A DNA stretch of 64,000 nt from Sphingopyxis sp. BSN-002 (GTDB taxonomy: Bacteria; Pseudomonadota; Alphaproteobacteria; Sphingomonadales; Sphingomonadaceae). Shown here piece by piece: positions 25,322 to 32,913 of the stretch; positions within the stretch are counted from its first letter, which is position 1, and each line of letters starts with the position of its first letter. The stretch covers positions 2,064,501 through 2,128,500 of the forward strand of contig NZ_CP091804.1 of NCBI RefSeq assembly GCF_022024275.1. The letters run 5' to 3'. The position numbers and the translations under genes are program-made. The notes below the pieces were generated by a model, which saw only the letters and a list, made by a program, of their open reading frames with translations, did no database searches and had not been told where the DNA came from.

Positions 25322-25444
25322 TCAGCGCGCGGGCGAACGATCCCAAGGCGCGCGATAGTGAACCGCAACCGCCGCGGCCGATGTTTCGACAACCGTCGAC
25401 CAGAAGCGCTGCAGCCAGCTCGATTCGGGGGTGATCCGGGTCAT
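25322..25444 (-). CDS. small 40-residue protein of unknown function
   Basis: An open frame of 40 codons with an unusually strong ribosome-binding site, AGGAGAAAAGAC, directly before its ATG. The product starts MTRITPESSWLQRFW and ends HYRAPWDRSPAR; it contains an alanine/valine helix with three tryptophans in total. There is no signal peptide or clear transmembrane segment, but the aromatic amphipathic N-terminus could bind membranes. It is divergent from the Lrp gene and convergent with divK, whose stop lies 27 bases away. Its length lies below common annotation cut-offs. Confidence 0.6.
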   Translation of the reverse strand: MTRITPESSWLQRFWSTVVETSAAAVAVHYRAPWDRSPAR

Positions 25445-25552
25445 GTCTTTTCTCCTGCCGCGCCGGGGAGAGGGAGCAGGGACGCTCGTCGGGGCGGACG
25501 ATCATCTTTTACGTCCGGACGCATGGCTATTGGCGCCGAAATTGACCGATAC

Positions 25553-25571
25553 AGCGATCAAAATTATCGCT
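25553..25571. promoter_or_regulatory. candidate Lrp/AsnC-type operator
   Basis: Perfect six-base arms AGCGAT and ATCGCT flank a seven-base AT-rich core CAAAATT, ending 12 bases before the Lrp start. A larger GACCGA...TCGGTC repeat surrounds it with a three-base offset. Position and symmetry fit autoregulation by the adjacent Lrp protein, which may also control the divergent small gene. Confidence 0.45.
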
Positions 25572-25583
25572 ACTTGGTCGGTC

Positions 25584-26069
25584 ATGCGAAAAATGATCGA
25601 CCTCGATGCTTTCGACCGCCGCTTGCTCGAACTGGTACGCCGCGACAATCAGCGGCCCGCACGCGAACTCGCCGACGAAGTCGGGCTGTCGGTTTCGGCG
25701 GTGCTGCGCCGCCTGCGGCGGCTGCGCGAGGACAAGATCATCGTCGCCGATATCGCAATCGTCGATCCGGCGCTTACGGGATCGGCGCTGACGATGCACG
25801 TCCTCGTCCGGATGCAGCAGGCGGGGCCGCAGACGATGGACAATTTTGCGCGCGAGATCGCACGGCATCCCGAAATCACCGCCGCGTGGGACGTCACGGG
25901 CGACGATGACTTCCTGCTGAAGGTCCAGGTCGGATCGATGGAGGACTATGACGTCTTTACCCGCCGCGCGCTCGGCGAAGACAAGGGCGTGCATTCGTTC
26001 AAGACAATGATCACGATCCGGCACATCATCGAGAACGAGGCGGCCCGGCGACCGCTGCGCGATTTCTGA
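25584..26069 (+). CDS. Lrp/AsnC family transcriptional regulator
   Basis: A 161-residue regulator. The N-terminal helix-turn-helix is DRRLLELVRRDNQRPARELA with GLSVSAVLRRLRRL, and the C-terminal RAM (ligand-binding) domain carries TAAWDVTGDDDFLLKVQV and SFKTMITIRHI. Family members sense amino acids and form octamers that wrap DNA. The ATG at 25584 gives MRKMIDLDAFDRRL; an ATG three codons on is an alternative. A perfect inverted repeat lies just upstream. A terminator follows. Confidence 0.93.
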   Translation: MRKMIDLDAFDRRLLELVRRDNQRPARELADEVGLSVSAVLRRLRRLREDKIIVADIAIVDPALTGSALTMHVLVRMQQAGPQTMDNFAREIARHPEITAAWDVTGDDDFLLKVQVGSMEDYDVFTRRALGEDKGVHSFKTMITIRHIIENEAARRPLRDF

Positions 26070-26080
26070 CGCGCACGAAA

Positions 26081-26103
26081 AAGGGCGGCGCGGGGCCGCC
26101 CTT
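26081..26103. terminator. bidirectional terminator between lrp and rpmG
   Basis: Nine-base perfect arms AAGGGCGGC and GCCGCCCTT enclose GCGGG. The minus-strand reading is followed by TTTTTCG, so it is strongest for rpmG, and it may also end the convergent Lrp message. A second perfect hairpin (ATCCCGGAC-AG-GTCCGGGAT, 26108-26127) lies next to it. Confidence 0.75.
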
Positions 26104-26171
26104 CCGAATCCCGGACAGGTCCGGGATGATGCATTTTCAAACCGCGCGGCTGTGGCGCGCGGGAAAATGGC

Positions 26172-26339
26172 TTACTTGATCTTGGCTTCCTTGAACTCGA
26201 CGTGCTTGCGCGCACGCGGGTCGTACTTCCGCACCGACATCTTTTCGGTCATCGTGCGCGGGTTCTTCTTGGTGACGTAGAAAAAGCCCGTGTCGGCGGT
26301 GCTCACCAGCTTGATCTTGACGGTCGTCGGCTTGGCCAT
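26172..26339 (-). CDS. rpmG: 50S ribosomal protein L33, zinc-free type
   Basis: A 55-residue L33. It starts [20 protein letters not shown] and continues through [20 protein letters not shown]. No cysteine is present, so it is the form without a zinc ribbon. L33 sits at the E site of the 50S subunit. It is monocistronic here with a long leader that contains a terminator-like hairpin (26429-26455). Confidence 0.97.
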   Translation of the reverse strand: MAKPTTVKIKLVSTADTGFFYVTKKNPRTMTEKMSVRKYDPRARKHVEFKEAKIK

Positions 26340-26428
26340 GGCCCTGTTCCTCGAAAAATCTGCACATCCGCCGGAGGGCCGGCCGATGCGGCGGGACTGT
26401 GGGCCCCGACGGGTGGTTTGAAAAACAA

Positions 26429-26455
26429 GAGGGCCGCGCACCGGGCGCCGCCCTC
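26429..26455 (-). terminator. terminator-like hairpin in the rpmG leader
   Basis: On the minus strand GAGGGC and GCCCTC arms, with further partial pairing inside, are followed by TTGTTTTTC. It lies between the candidate rpmG promoter and the rpmG start codon, about 90 bases ahead of the ATG. This is the position of an attenuator, though no competing antiterminator is obvious. Confidence 0.5.
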
Positions 26456-26468
26456 ATTTATCCGCGCG

Positions 26469-26497
26469 CCTCTGACCGGATTCGGCGCTTCTGTCAA
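26469..26497 (-). promoter_or_regulatory. candidate promoter of rpmG
   Basis: TTGACA (26497-26492, minus strand) is a perfect -35 box; 17 bases on is CAGAGG, a poor -10. It directly follows the tonB terminator, which is where a new transcription unit should begin. The transcript would start just before the leader hairpin. Confidence 0.4.
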
Positions 26498-26499
26498 GA

Positions 26500-26534
26500 G
26501 AAAGCAAAGGGCGGGCGGCACAAACCGCCCGCCC
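26500..26534 (-). terminator. tonB terminator
   Basis: Ten-base perfect GC arms (GGGCGGGCGG and CCGCCCGCCC) around a six-base loop are followed on the minus strand by TTTGCTTT, 22 bases after the tonB stop codon. This is a convincing intrinsic terminator. Confidence 0.8.
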
Positions 26535-26555
26535 GGGAGGGGTCGGGATCGAGCC

Positions 26556-27287
26556 TCATGCGTTCCTGATCTGGAAGCGGACGGTCATCGTCTGCCAGCT
26601 TTCCTCGGCCACCCCGCCGCGCGTCGCGGGCTTGAAGCGCCATTTCGCGAGCGCGCGCCGCTTCGTTTCGTCGAAAAAGCCCGGGCTGTCGGTACTGACC
26701 AGCTCGACCGTCTTCACCTTTCCGTCGGTCCCGATCAGCACGCGAACCTTGGCAATCCCCTCGATACCCTCGCGCTGCTCGCGCGCGGGATAGTCGGGCT
26801 GGAAGCTGCCGGCGTAGCGCGGGTCGAGCTTGGCGAGGACGAACGGCTTGGGCGGCAGCGGGGGATCGACGACGATGTCGGGGCCGCTTCCCGTTCCGGT
26901 TCCGGCGGGTGGGACATAGGGCGGCAGCGGCGGGACTTCGACCGGCCCTTCGGCCACCGGAGGCAAGGGGCTCGGCGGCGCAGTTAGCGCCGTCTGCGTC
27001 GGTTCGCTCTGCGGCTTGGGGTCGGGTCTCGGCTCGGGTTTGGGCGGATCGACATGGACGGTCGTCCAGGGCGGCGAGTTGGTCCGCGGTTCTTTGGTGA
27101 TGATCATCGGCGACAACGCCACGGCGACGACGAGCGCCGCAGGCAGGCCGATCGCAAATGCCGCGGCGACGGGGCGATAACCCGAACCGGGGTCATAGCT
27201 TTCGCGTCGCAGCGTCGCCGGACCGGCGGACGCCGCCGAGCGCTTGGGCGCCGCGAACATGGCAGACATCAGGGGAATCAGGGTCAT
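26556..27287 (-). CDS. energy transducer TonB
   Basis: A 243-residue TonB that carries proton-motive energy from ExbB/ExbD to outer-membrane TonB-dependent receptors. Order of parts: cytoplasmic N-terminus of about 40 residues, one transmembrane helix (AAAFAIGLPAALVVAVAL), a proline-rich periplasmic linker (residues 75 to 150, many PxP and PP pairs), and the C-terminal TonB domain with DYPAREQREGIEGIAKVRVLI and ALAKWRFKPATRGG. AAAGGAGAGG lies just before the ATG. No exbB or exbD gene is adjacent. Sphingomonads have many receptors and several TonBs. Confidence 0.92.
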   Translation of the reverse strand: MTLIPLMSAMFAAPKRSAASAGPATLRRESYDPGSGYRPVAAAFAIGLPAALVVAVALSPMIITKEPRTNSPPWTTVHVDPPKPEPRPDPKPQSEPTQTALTAPPSPLPPVAEGPVEVPPLPPYVPPAGTGTGSGPDIVVDPPLPPKPFVLAKLDPRYAGSFQPDYPAREQREGIEGIAKVRVLIGTDGKVKTVELVSTDSPGFFDETKRRALAKWRFKPATRGGVAEESWQTMTVRFQIRNA

Positions 27288-27359
27288 GGCACCTCTCCTT
27301 TGCCTTTCGGAGACCCGCCCTGTGCATGTTGACCGCTGCTACCGGTCGAGTCTGATTAT

Positions 27360-27389
27360 GTAATAGTATAACATTACTATACTTGTCAA
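27360..27389 (-). promoter_or_regulatory. tonB promoter with overlapping palindromic operator
   Basis: On the minus strand TTGACA (27389-27384) is followed at 17-18 bases by CTATTA/TATTAC. Between them lies a palindrome with perfect arms ATAGTA and TACTAT and spacer TAACAT (27363-27380). The palindrome covers the promoter spacer and -10, so a bound protein would repress. It is very AT-rich against a GC-rich background. The regulator is not identifiable. Confidence 0.55.
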
Positions 27390-27435
27390 GCGGAGAGGTC
27401 GGCAAACCACGCCGGCGCGACGGGACATGCTGGGG

Positions 27436-28746
27436 CTAGGCGGCCGACAGGCGCGCCACGGCCTGATCCTTGTCGATCAGCGGCAACAGCTCGGCCATGT
27501 CCGGGCCATGATCGCGCCCCGTGAGCGCACGGCGCAGCGGCAGGAAGAGCGCACGCCCCTTCGCCCCCGTCGCCTCCTTTGCCGCACCGGTCAGGGCGTG
27601 CCAAGGATCGGCGGCCCAGTCGATGCCGGGAGCCGCTGCTGCGGCGGCGGCGAGCACCGATCGATCCTCGTCGGCAGGCGCGGGGGGCGTGAACGGTCCA
27701 TCGAACACCGCTTCCCAATCGGCAGCTTCCGCAACCGTCATCAGATTCGGCCGGATCGCATTCCAGCGTGCCTCGCCGATCGCGATCGGCAGGCGCGGCG
27801 CCACCGCGGCATAATCGGTGTGGTGGAGAATCTTCTGGTTGAGCAGGGCGAGTTCGGCCTCGTCGAAACGCGCGGGTGCGCGGCCGAAGCGGGCGAAATC
27901 GATATTTTCGATCAGCGGCGCGGACGAGGTGAACGGCTCGACCGGATCGCTCGTTCCCAGCCGCGCGAGCAGCGCGACGAGCGCGATCGGCTCGATCCCT
28001 TCCTCGCGCAGGCTCGCCATGCCGAGCGAACCGAGCCGCTTCGACAGCTTGCCCTCGGTACCGACGAGCAAGGCCTCATGCGCGAATTCGGGCGGCTTCG
28101 CGCCCAGCGCCTCGAACATCTGGATCTGCGTCGCGGTGTTCGAGACATGATCTTCGCCGCGTACGACGTGCGTGATCCCCATCGCGATGTCGTCGATCAC
28201 GCTCGGCAACAGATAGAGCCAGCTGCCATCGGCGCGGCGCACGACCGGGTCGGACATGGTTTTCGGTTCGAAATGCTGACCGCCGCGAACCATATCGGTC
28301 CATTCGATCGGCGCATCATGGTCGAGCCTGAAACGCCAGTGCGGCGCCACGCCTTCGGGAACCGGTGCATCGGCGGGCTTGCGCTCGTACACGGGCGGCA
28401 GCCCGCGCGAGAGCAGCACCTTGCGGCGGATGTCGAGTTCCTCGGGCGTTTCGTAACAGGCATAGACGCGGCCCGCGGCCTTCAGCCTGTCGAACTCGGC
28501 CTCATAGAGCGCAAAGCGCGCCGACTGGCGCTCCTCGCCGTCGATGTCGAGTCCGAGCCACGCCAGATCGGCGCGGATGCCCTCGACATACTCCTCTTTC
28601 GAGCGCTCAAGGTCGGTGTCGTCGATCCGCAGCAGGAAGCGCCCGCCATGCTTGCGCGCCCACAGCCAGTTGTGAAGCGCGGTGCGAACATTGCCGACGT
28701 GGAGCGATCCGGTCGGCGAGGGAGCGAAGCGGGTAACGACGGTCAT
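27436..28746 (-). CDS. gltX: glutamate--tRNA ligase
   Basis: A 436-residue class I glutamyl-tRNA synthetase. The HIGH-type motif is in TRFAPSPTGSLHVGNVRTAL and the KMSKS-type motif is in EGKLSKRLGSLG. The Rossmann core is followed by the helical anticodon-binding domain in the last 150 residues. It is slightly shorter than E. coli GltX. Alphaproteobacteria often have two GltX proteins, one charging tRNA-Gln for transamidation; which one this is cannot be told here. The ATG at 28746 overlaps the preceding gene's stop, so it is the third gene of a nadE operon. Confidence 0.96.
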   Translation of the reverse strand: MTVVTRFAPSPTGSLHVGNVRTALHNWLWARKHGGRFLLRIDDTDLERSKEEYVEGIRADLAWLGLDIDGEERQSARFALYEAEFDRLKAAGRVYACYETPEELDIRRKVLLSRGLPPVYERKPADAPVPEGVAPHWRFRLDHDAPIEWTDMVRGGQHFEPKTMSDPVVRRADGSWLYLLPSVIDDIAMGITHVVRGEDHVSNTATQIQMFEALGAKPPEFAHEALLVGTEGKLSKRLGSLGMASLREEGIEPIALVALLARLGTSDPVEPFTSSAPLIENIDFARFGRAPARFDEAELALLNQKILHHTDYAAVAPRLPIAIGEARWNAIRPNLMTVAEAADWEAVFDGPFTPPAPADEDRSVLAAAAAAAPGIDWAADPWHALTGAAKEATGAKGRALFLPLRRALTGRDHGPDMAELLPLIDKDQAVARLSAA

Positions 28747-29177
28747 GTGCCTGTTTCTATTTTCTTGCATGTCATGGATGTAGTCGAGTGGCCCCTGCCG
28801 CGCCGCGGCGACAAATGCTCGACGCCCCATCCCACCTCACCGGGCGAATCGGACCATTTAAATATAGCGTTGCAGCGCAGCCGTTCGGACAGGACCGGGT
28901 CGACCGTTGCAACACCGTTCCGGGTCAACATTCGTCGCAGCACAAAGCTGCATTTCTTGCGTTTGCGCCCTTCGGGACAGGCAAGCTCTTCGATCCTGAT
29001 CGAGACCTCGTCGCCTGCGCGGCCGACCGCCCATTCCGAGCTAACCTCATCATTGCCATTGCCGATCATCGCGTTGCGTTGGATGTCGACGAAGATCGCG
29101 CCGCAATATTCGCATGGTAGCTCGGTAGCCGCTTCCGACTGCGGCGAGAGCAACAGCAGCATGAATGCGGCAATCAT
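28743..29177 (-). CDS. hypothetical exported protein
   Basis: A 144-residue protein I do not recognise. It begins with a short signal peptide (MIAAFMLLLLSPQSEA). The mature part has paired cysteines (ELPCEYCGAIF, LACPEG, KKCSF, RLRCNAIF), suggesting disulfides in the periplasm. Start and stop overlap nadE and gltX by ATGA on both sides, so it is locked into their transcript and translation. That supports it being a real gene even though its codon use gives no extra evidence. Confidence 0.65.
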   Translation of the reverse strand: MIAAFMLLLLSPQSEAATELPCEYCGAIFVDIQRNAMIGNGNDEVSSEWAVGRAGDEVSIRIEELACPEGRKRKKCSFVLRRMLTRNGVATVDPVLSERLRCNAIFKWSDSPGEVGWGVEHLSPRRGRGHSTTSMTCKKIETGT

Positions 29178-30847
29178 GCCGTCCGGAAACCATGCGTGAT
29201 CGGATAGCGCCGGTCGCGGCCGAAGTTGCGCGTCGACAGCTTGACTCCGGGGGGCGCCTGCCGTCGCTTGTACTCGGCGAGCATCAGCAGGCGCTCGATC
29301 CGCACCACCGCGTCGCGATCGAAGCCGTATTTCGCGACGACATCGTCGACGCTCGCTTCCTCCTCGACGAGCATGTGGAGCATGCGATCGAGGTCCGCAT
29401 AAGGCGGAAGGCTGTCCTCATCCTTCTGGTCGGGACGCAGTTCGGCGCTCGGCGGCTTGGTCACGATGTTAGCCGGCATCACCGGAGTCACGCGGTTGCG
29501 CGACAGGCGCGGAACATTGGCGTTACGCCACTCGGCGAGCGCGAAGACCGTCATCTTGTACGCGTCCTTCAACGGATTATAGCCGCCCGCCATATCGCCA
29601 TAGATGGTCGCATAGCCGACGCTCATCTCGCTCTTGTTGCCCGTCGTCAGCAGCATCGGCCCGAATTTGTTGCTGAGCGCCATCAGCGTCACGCCGCGAA
29701 TACGCGACTGGACATTCTCCTCGGTGATGTCGACGTCGCGGTCGGCGAAGCTCCCCGCGAGCATCACGTCGAACGCCTCGACGGCCGGCACGATCGGGAT
29801 CGTGTCGAGCCGGCACCCGATCATGCCCGCACAGCCCGCGGCATCGTCAAGGCTCTCCTGGCTGGTGAAGCGGCTCGGCAGCATCACGCACCAGACTTTA
29901 TCGGGACCGAGCGCGTCGGCGGCAATCGCGGCGCAAATCGCCGAATCGATCCCGCCCGACAGGCCGAGCACGACGCCAGGGAAGCGGTTGCGTTCGACAT
30001 AGTCGCGCAGGCTCAGAATCATTGCGCTGTAGATGTCGGCGGGATGCGCTTCCCATTCGGCGATCGCCCCCGCGTCGCAGCTCCAGGCGCCCCCATCGAC
30101 ATTTGGCGCGCCCTTCGTCCACCGCGTCACGCGCTCTTCGGGCTCCCAGTCGGTCAGCCGGTGCGCGGTCGATCCGTCGCCGTTCAGGACGAAGGAGCAG
30201 CCGTCGAACACCAGCTCGTCCTGCCCGCCGATGCGGTTCAGGAAGATCAGCGGCAGCCCGGTTTCGGCAACGCGGCTCGCGAAAACCTGCGTCAGGCGGC
30301 GGTCGTCCTTGTCGATCTCATAAGGGCTGCCGTTGACCGAGATCAGCAGTTCGGCGCCCTGTGCGGCGAGGTGCGTACAAACGGTCGGCAGCCAGCCGTC
30401 CTCGCAGATCGGCAAGCCGAGCCTGATCCCGCGCCATTCGACGACATCGGGGAGCGGCCCGGGCACGAAGACGCGCTTTTCGTCGAAGGTGCCGTAATTC
30501 GGCAGCTCGTGCTTGCGCCGCGTCGCGACGATCCGGCCGCCGTCGAGCAGCGCGACGATGTTGTAGAGCGCATCGCCCTCCCACTCGACCGATCCGACGA
30601 GCATTGCGGGTCCGCCGTCGGCGGTGTCCGCCGCGAGTTCCGCGAGCATGGCCGAAGCGCGCGCGGCGAGCGCAGGCTTGCGGACCAGATCCTCGGGCGG
30701 ATAGCCGATCAGCTGCAGCTCCGGGTAAAGGATCAGGTCGGCATCGCCGTGCCGCGCGCGCACTTCGCGCATCGCGGCGGCGTTCGCGGCGAGGTCGCCG
30801 ACCGCCTGGGTCATCTGCGAAAGGACGATGGAGAGCTGATGGGTCAT
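29174..30847 (-). CDS. nadE: NAD+ synthase, glutamine-hydrolysing
   Basis: A 557-residue two-domain enzyme that amidates deamido-NAD with ammonia from glutamine. The N-terminal nitrilase-type glutaminase has the Glu in YPELQLIGYP, the Lys in RRKHELPNYGTFDE and the Cys in PICEDGWLP. The C-terminal synthetase has the pyrophosphate loop LGLSGGIDSAICA and the NKSEMSVGYATIYGDMAGG segment. The length is normal for the bacterial glutamine-dependent type. Confidence 0.96.
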   Translation of the reverse strand: MTHQLSIVLSQMTQAVGDLAANAAAMREVRARHGDADLILYPELQLIGYPPEDLVRKPALAARASAMLAELAADTADGGPAMLVGSVEWEGDALYNIVALLDGGRIVATRRKHELPNYGTFDEKRVFVPGPLPDVVEWRGIRLGLPICEDGWLPTVCTHLAAQGAELLISVNGSPYEIDKDDRRLTQVFASRVAETGLPLIFLNRIGGQDELVFDGCSFVLNGDGSTAHRLTDWEPEERVTRWTKGAPNVDGGAWSCDAGAIAEWEAHPADIYSAMILSLRDYVERNRFPGVVLGLSGGIDSAICAAIAADALGPDKVWCVMLPSRFTSQESLDDAAGCAGMIGCRLDTIPIVPAVEAFDVMLAGSFADRDVDITEENVQSRIRGVTLMALSNKFGPMLLTTGNKSEMSVGYATIYGDMAGGYNPLKDAYKMTVFALAEWRNANVPRLSRNRVTPVMPANIVTKPPSAELRPDQKDEDSLPPYADLDRMLHMLVEEEASVDDVVAKYGFDRDAVVRIERLLMLAEYKRRQAPPGVKLSTRNFGRDRRYPITHGFRTA

Positions 30848-30879
30848 GCCCCGGCTTTAGGACCAACCGCCGGTTCCGT

Positions 30880-31392
30880 TCAACCGAAGAGAAGCGTCCA
30901 CAGCATCCGGCCCGGCGCCATCGCGATCACCCCGGCGGCGATGAGCCCGAAATAGGTGCCGCGCATCGCCTTCAGATGGCGGTCGATCTGCCCGCTGCGC
31001 GCAAACCAGATCGCGCGCGGGACTTGGACCATGACGAGCACCGAAAAGAGGTGGATCGGCCCGATGCCGCCGGTGATCGTACGGATCCAGAAGCTGTCGA
31101 TCGCGGTCGCGACCATCATCAGCGCCCATAAGCGCCCGCCGATGCGGTGCGCCAGATCGCCCTTCCGCTTGCGCCACAGAAGCCACGCGCCAAGCGGCAC
31201 CGCCGGGACGACGGTCGCCAGATGCACCCAGATGGCGAGCGGCGGCGTTTCATAGGTCGCGCCGCCGCCGGTCGAACGAAGGACAGCCCCCGCGACGAGC
31301 GCTCCGAGAATCAGCACCATGAAGAAGCCGATGCGGCGCAGATTGGCCGAACGGCCGGTGCCGGGGGTGGGTGAAGGAGCGGAGACGGTCAT
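30880..31392 (-). CDS. DUF2306-like membrane protein
   Basis: A 170-residue inner-membrane protein with four predicted helices, starting near residue 20 (IGFFMVLILGALVAGAVL). HLATVVPAVPLGAWLLWRKRKG, HRIGGRLWALMMVATAIDSF and GPIHLFSVLVMVQVP carry the conserved histidines and Arg typical of DUF2306. The function is unknown; the conserved histidines in helices suggest haem or quinone binding but this is speculation. ATG 31392 has an AGGA upstream; ATG 31410 is an alternative. It is divergent from a LytTR regulator and may be its target. Confidence 0.82.
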   Translation of the reverse strand: MTVSAPSPTPGTGRSANLRRIGFFMVLILGALVAGAVLRSTGGGATYETPPLAIWVHLATVVPAVPLGAWLLWRKRKGDLAHRIGGRLWALMMVATAIDSFWIRTITGGIGPIHLFSVLVMVQVPRAIWFARSGQIDRHLKAMRGTYFGLIAAGVIAMAPGRMLWTLLFG

Positions 31393-31552
31393 GGTGAAAT
31401 CCTGTTGCATCGGGTCGATAGCCTTTCCCTGCCCCGCCGCCGTTCGCGGACAAGCACGCCTTCGCCAAGCGCCGGATAGTTTCGCGAATCCGCCTGAAAT
31501 CCATGGCTTTGCCCGTTGACGCTTCGTGAAATGGCACGCACAAGACGCGCCG

Positions 31553-32320
31553 ATGGCGAAACGGTTGACGATAGAATTGCTGGCGATGGTGATGCTCGGG
31601 CTGCTGATCGGGCTGCTCGGCCCGTTCGGCACTTTCGACAATCCGCCGGCGGTGCGGATGCTGAGCTGGGCGATCTGGCTGGTCGCGGGCTATCTCTTCT
31701 TTCGCCCGACCGGTGTCGTTGCCGGCTGGCTGTGCGAAGCGACGGGGCTCCCGCGCTTTGCGGGCCGCCTCATCGCCCTCGCCGTCGCCAGCGTTCCGGT
31801 GACCCTGATCGTCATCATGATGGTCGGGCGCATGAGCTTCGCCGACGCGCTCCGTTCGCCCGGCTTCTGGACGATGTACCTCTATATCTGCGTCATTTCT
31901 GCCGTGGCCTCGATCTCGATGGCGGCGCTGTTCGCGCGCGGGACGCCAGAAGACGCCCCCGTCGCCGCCGAGGGGCCAGCCGAGCCGGTCGCGGAAGAGG
32001 GACCGCCTGTTGAAGCAGCTCCGGCGCTGCCGCTTCCCCCCGGTTTCGGACCAGTCCGAGCGCTCAAGGGCGAGGATCATTATGTCCGCGTCATCGGCGA
32101 CGGCCGCGAGGAACTGATCCTGATGCGAATGCGCGACGCGATCGAGCGCCTCGGGCCGGTCGAGGGCCTCCGCATCCATCGCAGCTGGTGGGTGGCAAAG
32201 GACGCCGTCGCTGCGGTACGCCGCGAGGGCCGCACGGCAGTGGTCATCCTGACGAGCGGGCACGAAGCAACGGTCGCGCGCGATATGATGCCGCAGCTGC
32301 GCGCCGCGGGATGGCTGTGA
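31553..32320 (+). CDS. membrane-anchored LytTR-type DNA-binding regulator
   Basis: A 255-residue protein combining four N-terminal transmembrane helices (residues 1 to about 125, e.g. LTIELLAMVMLGLLIGLLGPF), a proline/alanine linker (about 130 to 160) and a C-terminal LytTR domain. The latter shows ALKGEDHYVRVIGDGREELI and LRIHRSWWVAKDAVAAV, which match the canonical E-D-HYV...HRSWWV pattern. It has no receiver domain, so the membrane part probably senses the signal. Start at ATG 31553; a GTG at 31526 is possible. Confidence 0.88.
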   Translation: MAKRLTIELLAMVMLGLLIGLLGPFGTFDNPPAVRMLSWAIWLVAGYLFFRPTGVVAGWLCEATGLPRFAGRLIALAVASVPVTLIVIMMVGRMSFADALRSPGFWTMYLYICVISAVASISMAALFARGTPEDAPVAAEGPAEPVAEEGPPVEAAPALPLPPGFGPVRALKGEDHYVRVIGDGREELILMRMRDAIERLGPVEGLRIHRSWWVAKDAVAAVRREGRTAVVILTSGHEATVARDMMPQLRAAGWL

Positions 32321-32342
32321 ACGACAATAAGGGAGCATCGCC

Positions 32343-32819
32343 GTGCGCCGGAAGCTGATTGCAATCGCCGCGCTTGCACTTGGATCGCCCGCAGCAGCGC
32401 AGACCGAGGCGACGCGTCCCGACATGGCCATCCCCGATTGCCATTTCGACCGCCCTGCGACCATCATCGCCTCGCTGAAAGAGGCGCCCGACATCGCGGC
32501 CGAATTCGCACGGCAGGGCCTCGTCGTCGCCGACGTCGGCGAGCCCTTCGTCCCCTATGACGTCGTCGACGGATCGAAGAAGCTGCCCCACCGCCAGTTC
32601 ATCCGCGCGTATGCGTTCGCGGACCGCACCATTGCCTGGTACTATCACGGCGGCCTCGGCACTCACATTCATGCCTTCGAGCTGCGGCAACAGGTCGATT
32701 CGGAGCCGGGAGCGTCGGAGGGACCGGTCCTTCGCATGACCGGCGCACAGCTTTCGGGACCGCCCTGCGGGGCGACGCAGGCCCTGCTGGACGGTGTGCG
32801 GGGACCGAATGACTGGTAA
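32343..32819 (+). CDS. hypothetical exported protein
   Basis: A 158-residue protein with a signal peptide (MRRKLIAIAALALGSPAAA, cleavage near AQT). The mature part includes two cysteines (DCHFD and PPCGAT) and a YYHGGLGTHIHAFEL stretch with several histidines, but no named domain is visible. It starts at a GTG with AAGGGAG ten bases upstream. It lies 22 bases after the LytTR gene on the same strand, so it could be co-expressed. Confidence 0.75.
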   Translation: MRRKLIAIAALALGSPAAAQTEATRPDMAIPDCHFDRPATIIASLKEAPDIAAEFARQGLVVADVGEPFVPYDVVDGSKKLPHRQFIRAYAFADRTIAWYYHGGLGTHIHAFELRQQVDSEPGASEGPVLRMTGAQLSGPPCGATQALLDGVRGPNDW

Positions 32820-32913
32820 GGCACCCAGCAGCGCAACTTGACCCTTCCCCTATCGCCCCCCGCTGGCTAAGGGGGCGCGCAATCCCGTCCGCCGCGAAAG
32901 GGCCGTGCACCTC

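Noticed and set aside
32905..32913. GTG start for prs three codons upstream
   Set aside because: The ATG at 32914 gives the standard PRPP synthase N-terminus; the GTG sits too close to the AAAGGG, though it cannot be excluded.
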